Shown here: positions 23,906 through 30,452 of the stretch, one piece after another
Numbering within the stretch: position 1 is the stretch's first letter
Layout: every line of letters begins with the position of its first letter
Origin: Alphaproteobacteria bacterium
GTDB taxonomy: Bacteria > Pseudomonadota > Alphaproteobacteria > UBA9219 > RGZA01
Direction of reading: 5' to 3'
Assembly: GCA_033762625.1 (NCBI GenBank)
Contig: JANRLI010000011.1
Location: 140,623 to 204,622 of the forward strand
DNA length: 64,000 bases
Notes under the pieces: model-generated
Seen by the model: only the letters and a program-made list of their open reading frames with translations
What the model was told of the DNA's origin: nothing
Databases searched by the model: none
Program-made: the position numbers and the translations under genes

Positions 23906-24691
23906 TTAACGGAGCTGGCTGACCGTGCTGAGCATTTCATCCGATGCTTTAATCACACGGGAATTCATTTCATAAGCACGTTGCGCGGTAATCAGGCTGG
24001 TAATTTCTGAAACGACGTTGACGTTTGAATTTTCAATCGAACCTTGGCGTACTTCGCCAAAACCGGTTGATGCTGGAGCACCAGTTGTTGGCGTACCGGA
24101 AGCGGGGGATTCCCGCAGCAAGTTGTTACCAATAGCTTCAAGGCCAGCCGGGTTCACAAAGGTTGCAAGCTGCAGCTGACCTACATTAGTCAAGGTGGTG
24201 GTGCCATCTTGTTTCACCAATACTTCGCCGCTGGAATTGATGGTCACGTCAATCGCATTACTTGGAATGGTGATGGATGGCTGAATAGGGTACCCATCCG
24301 CATTTACAATCACGCCATCTGCGTTGAGCTGCATGGAACCTGCGCGTGTATAAGCTGTGGTGCCATCCGGTAATTGGACCTGAAAAAAGCCGCGGCCAGA
24401 TACGGAAATATCAAGCGGATTATCGGTAATGGTTACGTTGCCTTGCGAATTGATGCGGTACACAGCCGCAGGACGCACGCCCATTCCCACTTGAATGCCT
24501 GTTGGAACAATGTTGCCAGCGTCGGTTGACGTAGAGCCGGGGCGGCGGATGTTCTCGTAAATCATATCCTGGAATTCTGCGCGTTGGCGCTTGAACCCGC
24601 TCGTCGAAATATTGGCGATGTTATTGGAAATGACTTCCACATTTAATTCCTGTGCTTGCATTCCCGTTGCGCCGATAAGCATACTACGCAT
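23906..24691 (-). CDS. flgG: Flagellar distal rod protein FlgG
   Basis: The 261-residue axial protein forms the distal rod. The N-terminal rod motif QELNVEVISNNIANISTSGFK and the C-terminal helix ENSNVNVVSEITSLITAQRAYEMNSRVI with DEMLSTVSQLR are diagnostic. Between them, QNPLDISVSGRGFFQVQLPDGT-like spacing is retained. Length is standard (about 260). Same operon as flgF, with a 27-base gap. Confidence 0.96.
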   Translation of the reverse strand: MRSMLIGATGMQAQELNVEVISNNIANISTSGFKRQRAEFQDMIYENIRRPGSTSTDAGNIVPTGIQVGMGVRPAAVYRINSQGNVTITDNPLDISVSGRGFFQVQLPDGTTAYTRAGSMQLNADGVIVNADGYPIQPSITIPSNAIDVTINSSGEVLVKQDGTTTLTNVGQLQLATFVNPAGLEAIGNNLLRESPASGTPTTGAPASTGFGEVRQGSIENSNVNVVSEITSLITAQRAYEMNSRVIKASDEMLSTVSQLR

Positions 24692-24718
24692 GGTTCTTCT
24701 CCCTTTATACTTTACCCG

Positions 24719-25438
24719 TTATGCCACTTTACCGAGTGAGCGAATGGCGTTAGTTAACCGTTGATTTTCGGTGTCAATTAAACGAGCGACGCGTTCATAA
24801 GCGCGCGAAATCTCAATTACATGCGTCATCTCGGTAACTGATTTGACGTTGGATGCTTCGACCATGCCTTGGTTTAGTTGTGCATCTTCATCTACTTCTG
24901 GCAGTTCGTCGCTTTTGTAAAAGCCGCCATAGGTCTGCTTCATTAGTTGTTCATTCTGGAACTTGACAACCTGCAAGCGACCAATTTTTCCGTTTTCGGT
25001 TGAAAGGGTGCCGTCTTGTGAAATCAAAATACTTTTCGCATCGCTTGGAATAGTGACATTCGAGCCGCCACCGGAGAGTACAGCATAGCCATCTGGCGTT
25101 ACCAGATTGCCTTCGGCATCCAGTTGGAAACTTCCTTGGCGCGTATATTGGACGCCTTGTGGCGTATCAACTGCAAAATAGCCTTGCCCGGCAATCGCGA
25201 TATCTAATGGATTTTCAGTTTTAATAAATGTTCCTTGGGTGGTGTTTCGCAAGGTTGCGCGATCCAGCACCATGTGATGTGTGAATTTTGGTGCAGGCTT
25301 CACCATATAATCTTGGAACAATACGTCGTTCGATTTATAGCCAGTGGTGTTCACATTCGCGATATTCTGCGCGACAATGTCCATCTGCCGTTGCAGAGCT
25401 TCTTGTTGTGATAGCAAAACATATACTGGCGATTCCAT
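24719..25438 (-). CDS. flgF: Flagellar proximal rod protein FlgF
   Basis: The 239-residue rod protein begins with YVLLSQQEALQRQMDIVAQN followed by IANVNTTGYKS. It has NPLDIAIAGQGYFAVDTPQG in the middle and NVKSVTEMTHVIEISRAYE near the end, which are axial-protein landmarks. FlgF is the first gene of flgF-flgG-flgA-flgH. A sigma-54-like promoter is 69 bases upstream. Confidence 0.94.
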   Translation of the reverse strand: MESPVYVLLSQQEALQRQMDIVAQNIANVNTTGYKSNDVLFQDYMVKPAPKFTHHMVLDRATLRNTTQGTFIKTENPLDIAIAGQGYFAVDTPQGVQYTRQGSFQLDAEGNLVTPDGYAVLSGGGSNVTIPSDAKSILISQDGTLSTENGKIGRLQVVKFQNEQLMKQTYGGFYKSDELPEVDEDAQLNQGMVEASNVKSVTEMTHVIEISRAYERVARLIDTENQRLTNAIRSLGKVA

Positions 25439-25505
25439 TTGGCCCTTCTCCTCTCTTTTGTGCGTTGGTTCGTTAAAGGCTGACCATCGTCACACCGCGT
25501 TGCTA

Positions 25506-25521
25506 TGCACATGCTGTGCCA
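25506..25521 (-). promoter_or_regulatory. Sigma-54-type promoter of flgF-flgG-flgA-flgH
   Basis: The minus strand reads TGGCACAGCATGTGCA, with a full TGGCAC -24 box, GG and GC 10 bases apart, and a GTGCA -12 box identical to that of the fliK promoter. It is 69 bases upstream of the flgF ATG. Confidence 0.75.
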
Positions 25522-25627
25522 AGATTGTTTTTTATTTTATTTCATGTGGTTAGTTACTGGGCGTGCAAAAAAATGCGCATTTTGTGCTAACCTTCAAACC
25601 AGCTTGGGGGCGTTTTTACCCAGAACT

Positions 25628-25643
25628 TGGCATAGAAATGGCA
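25628..25643 (+). promoter_or_regulatory. Possible sigma-54-type promoter of fliL operon
   Basis: The element reads TGGCATAGAAATGGCA. GG and GC are correctly spaced, but the -24 box ends in T and the -12 box is TGGCA instead of TTGCA. It would give a leader of about 165 bases to the fliL start. It is weaker than the elements before fliK, flgF and flgB. Confidence 0.45.
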
Positions 25644-25819
25644 TAGGCAAGGTATGGTTTGGCCACCACTGTTGGTTGCGAAAGCCAAATAACATATTGA
25701 AAGACCTAATTTTTTTCTTTCAAGAAGTTGTTAACCATGTTTTTGTTAAAGTGTTAACATCTAAAAGGCTTTCCGCCGTTCTATCTCCGGTAGGCCGTTT
25801 TCCCAAAAGGATTTTCTGC

Positions 25820-26458
25820 GTGGCTAAAAAAGAAGAAAAAAAAGCTGAAGAGAAGGACGATAAGAAAGTCGCAGCACCAGAAGGCAAAGAAGGCGCGGAA
25901 GGCGAAGCGACGGAAGGCGCCGAAGGCGGGAAAAAGAAACTCGATAAGAAAATGATCATCATCATTGCGGCTGCCGCAGTGTTGTTGTTGGGTGGTGGTG
26001 CTGCGGCGTTGGTATTCACTGGCGTGCTGGGCGGTAAAAAGCCGGAAGCGGCAGCGGCCGATGGCCACGGTGAAGCAGCAAAAGAAGATGGTCACGGTGA
26101 AGCCAAGGATGATGGCCATGGCGGCAAAGAAGATGGAAAAAAAAGTGAACATGGCCCCATTTTTTATGATATGGGCGAAGTAGTTGTGAATTTACAAACG
26201 GATGGCAAGCGCCAGATATTCTTAAAGCTGGTGATGCAACTGGAGCTGGAAGCAGAAGAAGACAAAGCGGTTATTGAAAAAATCAAACCGCGCATTATTG
26301 ATAATTTCCAGACGTATTTACGTGAATTGCGCCTTGATGATTTGCGTGGTTCTGCAGGGCTTTACCGCTTACGTGAAGAATTGCTGTTCCGCGTTACTGA
26401 AGCGGCGCAACCAGTTAAAGTTAAAGACGTACTGATCCAGCAAATGCTGGTGCAATGA
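25820..26458 (+). CDS. fliL: Flagellar basal body-associated protein FliL
   Basis: I place the start at GTG 25820 (212 residues) because AAAAGG precedes it by 9 bases and the upstream frame is leader. The highly charged Lys/Glu cytoplasmic part (1-45) is followed by one TM helix (MIIIIAAAAVLLLGGGAAALVF). A His/Gly/Asp-rich linker with repeated GHGEA-type units comes next, then the FliL domain (YDMGEVVVNLQTDGKRQIFLKL to LRGSAGLYRLREELLFRV). FliL binds the stator around the motor. The linker of about 40 residues with repeated DGHG units is unusual and might bind metal. First gene of fliL-fliM-DUF6468-motE. Confidence 0.9.
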   Translation: MAKKEEKKAEEKDDKKVAAPEGKEGAEGEATEGAEGGKKKLDKKMIIIIAAAAVLLLGGGAAALVFTGVLGGKKPEAAAADGHGEAAKEDGHGEAKDDGHGGKEDGKKSEHGPIFYDMGEVVVNLQTDGKRQIFLKLVMQLELEAEEDKAVIEKIKPRIIDNFQTYLRELRLDDLRGSAGLYRLREELLFRVTEAAQPVKVKDVLIQQMLVQ

Positions 26459-26480
26459 TGAATGTGAATGGGGGCCTCCT

Positions 26481-27593
26481 GTGACGCCTGCTGATGATAA
26501 ACCACCTGGTGGTGAACAAATGAGCGAAGAAGAACGCATGGCCGCCGAATGGGCTGCCATGTCGGGTGATGGCGCTGCTGCGCCTGCCGGCGGAGATGAT
26601 ATGGCCGCCGCGATGGCTGATATGGGCGGCGATACCCGTGTCTTAAGCCAGAATGAAATCGACAGCTTGCTGGGTTTTGGCGGCGCGGATGATGGCGATG
26701 AAAACAAAGGCATCATGGCGCTGGTTAACTCCGCGCTTGTGAACTATGAACGCTTGCCGATGCTCGAAGTGGTCTTTGACCGCTTGGTGCGTATGATGTC
26801 CACATCGCTTCGCAACTTCACATCTGACAACGTAGAAGTCAGCCTTGACCAAATCTCGTCGGTACGTTTTGGCGATTATCTAAATTCTATCCCATTGCCT
26901 GCGATGCTTGCCGTATTTAAGGCCGAAGAGTGGGATAATTTCGGGTTGATGGTCGTTGATAGCGCAATGATTTATTCGATTGTTGACGTGCTTCTGGGCG
27001 GCCGTCGCGGTACGGCAGCAATGCGTATTGAAGGCCGTCCCTATACAACCATTGAACGTAATCTTGTGGAACGTCTTGTGCATGTGATATTGGCGGATAT
27101 GAGCGGTTCGTTTGACCCGCTATCGCAAGTAAACTTCCGTTTTGATCGTCTTGAAACCAACCCTCGCTTTGCAACGATAGCACGACCTGCCAATGCTGCG
27201 GTGCTCGTCAAGCTGCGCATTGATATGGAAGATCGTGGCGGCTGTCTTGAAATCATTATTCCTTATGCGACGCTTGAGCCGGTTCGTGAACTGCTTTTGC
27301 AGATGTTCATGGGTGAAAAGTTCGGACGTGATTCCATCTGGGAAACTCACTTGGGTAATGAATTACTCACCACGGATATGAGCATGCATGCGGTCTTGGA
27401 TGAAATGACCATGCCGCTTTATGATATTTTGAATATGAAACCTGGAACCTTCGTGCCACTCAACGTGAAGCCCGACAGTATGGTGGAATTGCGCAGCGGT
27501 GAAGTATCCTTATTCAAAGGGCGCATGGGCAGCAAGAATGGCCGTATTGCCGTGATGATTGAAGAAGAAAAAATCAAGCGTCCCGGAGAATAA
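26481..27593 (+). CDS. fliM: Flagellar motor switch protein FliM
   Basis: The 370-residue C-ring protein binds CheY-P through its N-terminus and controls rotation direction. An Ala/Met/Gly-rich N-terminal stretch leads to RVLSQNEIDSLLGFGG, the CheY-binding motif, which is normally at residue 1-15 but here sits near residue 55. The middle domain (LARFGDYLNSIPLPAMLA-type, then GGRRGTAAMRIEGRPYTTIE) and the C-terminal SpoA domain (MPLYDILNMKPGTFVPL) are complete. The start is GTG 26481 after GGGGG; ATG 26520 would shorten the odd N-terminal extension by 13 residues. Confidence 0.93.
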   Translation: MTPADDKPPGGEQMSEEERMAAEWAAMSGDGAAAPAGGDDMAAAMADMGGDTRVLSQNEIDSLLGFGGADDGDENKGIMALVNSALVNYERLPMLEVVFDRLVRMMSTSLRNFTSDNVEVSLDQISSVRFGDYLNSIPLPAMLAVFKAEEWDNFGLMVVDSAMIYSIVDVLLGGRRGTAAMRIEGRPYTTIERNLVERLVHVILADMSGSFDPLSQVNFRFDRLETNPRFATIARPANAAVLVKLRIDMEDRGGCLEIIIPYATLEPVRELLLQMFMGEKFGRDSIWETHLGNELLTTDMSMHAVLDEMTMPLYDILNMKPGTFVPLNVKPDSMVELRSGEVSLFKGRMGSKNGRIAVMIEEEKIKRPGE

Positions 27594-27596
27594 TTT

Positions 27597-28313
27597 ATGA
27601 ACTGGAGTATCGTTATCAATGCCGTGTTTATCGTGTGTATGGCAGTTGGCATTGTGGTCGTGTGGCGTTTGCAAAAAACCTTGAACGGATTAAACAAAAG
27701 CCGTCTGGAAATGGAAAAGTTCGTCGCCGACTTTTCTGGCAGCATTGCGCGCGCTCAAAAAGCTATTAATGATTTGCAGCAAACCGCACGAGATGTAGGT
27801 GAGGATGTTGAAAATCATTTATCACGCGCACAAGGCTTGCGCGATGAACTGACTTTTTTGGTGGAAGCGGCAGATAAAATTGCAACGCGACTTACCGATA
27901 GCACGGCATCCGCGCAAAATGATGCAAAAGCATCACGTAATAATCGATCTGAAAAGCAAAACGAAAAATCTGTAGAGAGTAAAGCTGATACCAAACCACT
28001 TTCATCCATTCAGGAAGTGCAAAAACAAAAAGCGGAAACAGTCATTAATTCGCCTGCTGCAAAAGCTGAAGTCGCACCTCAACCTGTGCAGGCCAAAACC
28101 GTACCGTTATGGGCAAAACGCGCTGAACCAAATGGCCCAGTGATTAATGCGCCCGTTGAAGCAGCAGCGCCTGTCTCCGGTTTGCAGTTTGGCAAAAAGC
28201 CCGTTCAAAAATCGCCAGAACCGCTAGCCAATTCGCAACCCGCAAAAGAAGAAGAGCAGCTGCGCTCATTAGCTGAACGCGAATTGCAGCAAGCACTTGA
28301 AAAGATGAAATAA
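27597..28313 (+). CDS. DUF6468-type membrane-anchored coiled-coil protein of the fliM operon
   Basis: The 238-residue protein has one N-terminal TM helix (about 5-25) and a heptad-like helical segment at 25-105. A low-complexity Ala/Pro/Lys/Gln-rich tail ends in a helical EEEQLRSLAERELQQALEKMK. The layout and the place between fliM and motE match the DUF6468 proteins of alphaproteobacterial flagellar clusters. The role is not known; a link with stator or switch assembly is inferred from the operon. It starts 3 bases after the fliM stop. Confidence 0.7.
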   Translation: MNWSIVINAVFIVCMAVGIVVVWRLQKTLNGLNKSRLEMEKFVADFSGSIARAQKAINDLQQTARDVGEDVENHLSRAQGLRDELTFLVEAADKIATRLTDSTASAQNDAKASRNNRSEKQNEKSVESKADTKPLSSIQEVQKQKAETVINSPAAKAEVAPQPVQAKTVPLWAKRAEPNGPVINAPVEAAAPVSGLQFGKKPVQKSPEPLANSQPAKEEEQLRSLAERELQQALEKMK

Positions 28314-28315
28314 TC

Positions 28316-29062
28316 ATGACACTTGGCCCCTTGGAAAAAACTGTGTCACCGAAACCGAAATTCAAAATCTCGTTTCGTACTGGGATGTCGATTTTTATTT
28401 TCCTTGCGGTAGCCGTGATGGGGCTACGCGTTCAGGAAATGGCCACCGATTTGGCAAACGGTAATCCTTTGCAGGCTGTAACACCCGCAAAAGCTGAAAC
28501 CGCAGCCAAGGAAGCGGATAAGCCAACGCCAGAAACCAAGACGGAAGCCAAAAAAGACGAAAAGAAAGCGGAGCACAAGGAAGGCGAGGTTGCAAAAGAC
28601 GAAACACCTGATCCCATTAATCCCGATCCTGTGCAGGATCAGGAAAACTATTCCGAAGCGGAAGTGAACATCTTAAAGCGTCTTTCGGAACGCCGTCAGG
28701 AACTGGATAAACATGCGCGTGACCTTGACCAGCGTGAAGCGTTGCTGAAAATCACCGAGCAACGGATCGACAAAAAACTCGCCGATATGAAAACGATGCA
28801 GGAGCAGGTCCGTGCAGCGATTAGCACGGCAAGTGCTGAACAAAAAGCCAAGACGGATAGTCTAGTAAAAATATATGAAATTATGAAACCCAAGGATGCT
28901 GCGAATATTTTTAACGCACTGGATATGCCTGTATTGCTCAGTGTGATTGCCAACATGAAAGAATCACGCGTTGCGCCTATCCTTGCCGCAATGGATCCGC
29001 AGAAAGCAAAACAAGTAACCGGCGCGTTAATGGAAAAGAAACCATTGCCAACACAGCCCTAA
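28316..29062 (+). CDS. MotE/FlbE-family flagellar protein
   Basis: The 248-residue product has a TM helix (about 24-40), a Lys/Glu/Ala-rich low-complexity stretch and a coiled coil (NILKRLSERRQELDKHARDL onward). A C-terminal MgtE-N/FliG-like domain follows (LVKIYEIMKPKDAANIFNAL, MPVLLSVIANMKESRVAPIL, MDPQKAKQVTGAL). This is the MotE/FlbE layout; MotE is the chaperone of the periplasmic motor protein MotC in rhizobia, and FlbE affects motility and polarity in Caulobacter. It starts 2 bases after the DUF6468 gene and ends the operon; a terminator follows. Confidence 0.75.
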   Translation: MTLGPLEKTVSPKPKFKISFRTGMSIFIFLAVAVMGLRVQEMATDLANGNPLQAVTPAKAETAAKEADKPTPETKTEAKKDEKKAEHKEGEVAKDETPDPINPDPVQDQENYSEAEVNILKRLSERRQELDKHARDLDQREALLKITEQRIDKKLADMKTMQEQVRAAISTASAEQKAKTDSLVKIYEIMKPKDAANIFNALDMPVLLSVIANMKESRVAPILAAMDPQKAKQVTGALMEKKPLPTQP

Positions 29063-29093
29063 GTTAGCGTAATTTATCTGTTTCTCGGCTGAT

Positions 29094-29119
29094 TTGTTCG
29101 TATATCAGAACAATTTTTT
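29094..29119 (+). terminator. Rho-independent terminator of fliL-fliM-DUF6468-motE
   Basis: TTGTTC (29094-29099) pairs with GAACAA (29108-29113) around an 8-base loop, followed immediately by six T (29114-29119). The stem is short, but the U-run is clear and the site is 32 bases after the motE-like stop. Confidence 0.65.
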
Positions 29120-29266
29120 ATTAGCATATCGCAGTCGTTTTATCAAAAACATCAAAAAAAATCACGCTAATAAGCCTTTGTTAAATCCTCACGGCTAACA
29201 ATAGCCATTCCAAGCGCCCGCATTATTTAATCGGCAAAACTTTGCACATGTTAAGGAGCAACTCAC

Positions 29267-29653
29267 ATGGCTGTGAATATGGATATGAACGTCCTCATCG
29301 TCGATGATTACAAAACGATGCTGCGTATCGTGAACAATCTTCTCAAGCAATTGGGGTTTAAGAATGTGTACGAAGCAACCGATGGCGGTATGGCTCTGAG
29401 CATGATGCGTGAAAAAGATTATGGTCTGGTGATTTCCGACTGGAACATGGAGCCCATGACCGGCTTACAACTTTTGAAAGAAGTTCGCGCCGATGCAAAA
29501 TTGAAAGCAACACCGTTCATTATGGTAACCGCTGAAAGCAAAACCGAAAACGTGGTAGCTGCAAAGCAGGCCGGCGTGAACAATTACATTGTTAAGCCGT
29601 TTAATGCTGAAACATTGAAATCAAAAATAGTTACCGTACTGGGTCAATTCTGA
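29267..29653 (+). CDS. cheY: CheY-type chemotaxis response regulator
   Basis: The 128-residue single receiver domain has the acidic pocket Asp13-Asp14, phosphoacceptor Asp58 (ISDWNMEPM), Thr88 and Lys110 in KPF. The NMEPM loop after the Asp is that of true CheY proteins. TAAGGAG precedes the ATG. It sits between the fliL-fliM operon and cheZ, so it should bind FliM when phosphorylated and be dephosphorylated by the CheZ next door. Confidence 0.9.
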   Translation: MAVNMDMNVLIVDDYKTMLRIVNNLLKQLGFKNVYEATDGGMALSMMREKDYGLVISDWNMEPMTGLQLLKEVRADAKLKATPFIMVTAESKTENVVAAKQAGVNNYIVKPFNAETLKSKIVTVLGQF

Positions 29654-29687
29654 TTATTGACAAAGCTGCTCTTGAAGGGATTGCGTA

Positions 29688-30332
29688 ATGACCGGGTATG
29701 ATGATCAATTGCAGAAGACGCTGGAAAATGCGCTAGCGCAACTTGGCGATGCCACGGGCAAGCAGAACCCACAGGCGTTGATTGCAACGGCTATTGAATC
29801 ACTTAAAACTGCGCGTGTGACCAACAATAGCGTTTATGAGCGTTTGGCTGACCTTGGGAAGTATATCGCCAACGCAAAACAGGAAATCGCAAATATACGC
29901 GCGGATGCCATTAGCGGCGAGCACATCCCAAGCGCTACCGACCAGTTGGATGAAGTCGTTGGAGCAACCGAAGAAGCCACCAACAAGATTATGGATTGTT
30001 GCGATGCAATCAATCTGATTGCAGGCAAACAGCCGCAGCCGACACAGCAGGAGTTGACTGACCAAGTCACAAAGATTTACGAAGCATGTAACTTTCAAGA
30101 CCTTACTGGCCAACGCATTACCAAGGTGGTGCGTACTCTCAAGCATATCGATACTCAGGTAACCTTGCTGCTTAAAGCGCTTGATGATGCAGGTTTCCAG
30201 ATTGAAAAGAGTGGCGTGTTGCAAGGCCTCAATGTGTCCAAGGCAACCGATACTGAAAAGCATTTACTCAATGGCCCGCAAGCAGCCGACGCCGCTATTA
30301 AGCAAGATGATATCGATAAGCTCTTTGGCTAG
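29688..30332 (+). CDS. cheZ: CheY-P phosphatase CheZ
   Basis: The 214-residue helical protein has the CheZ long hairpin and the active-site segment YEACNFQDLTGQRITKVV, whose Asp and Gln hydrolyse CheY-P. The extreme C-terminus AAIKQDDIDKLFG is the CheY-binding peptide. It starts 34 bases after cheY. CheZ is patchy in alphaproteobacteria; here the cheY-cheZ pair is separate from any cheA operon in the window. Confidence 0.85.
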   Translation: MTGYDDQLQKTLENALAQLGDATGKQNPQALIATAIESLKTARVTNNSVYERLADLGKYIANAKQEIANIRADAISGEHIPSATDQLDEVVGATEEATNKIMDCCDAINLIAGKQPQPTQQELTDQVTKIYEACNFQDLTGQRITKVVRTLKHIDTQVTLLLKALDDAGFQIEKSGVLQGLNVSKATDTEKHLLNGPQAADAAIKQDDIDKLFG

Positions 30333-30452
30333 TCTGTACCATCCTCAAGCCGCGCCCATTGAATCGCCATAAACCCTTGTTGTTTTGGCTAAAATCGGTC
30401 AATCTGAAAGTGTATTTTTTGCACTCTTTCCAGTGTTGTCACCGCACGTCCT

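Larger units (their letters stand above)
25439..25819. other. flgF-fliL divergent intergenic region
   Basis: The 381-base region holds a sigma-54-like promoter for each side (25506-25521 on the minus strand, 25628-25643 on the plus strand). Further in are several TTAA half-sites (TTAACCAT at 25732 and GTTAAAGTGTTAAC near 25745), which do not have the 7-base CtrA spacing. The open frame running through it in phase with fliL has no start signal and is untranslated leader. Confidence 0.6.

Noticed and set aside
25505..25819. Long N-terminal extension of FliL
   Set aside because: The in-phase open frame has no ribosome-binding site, crosses the predicted sigma-54 promoters, and reads as non-coding. 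GTG 25820 with AAAAGG gives the normal FliL architecture.
29231..29248. Possible sigma-54 promoter of cheY (CGGCAAAACTTTGCA)
   Set aside because: GG and GC are only 9 bases apart; sigma-54 needs 10.
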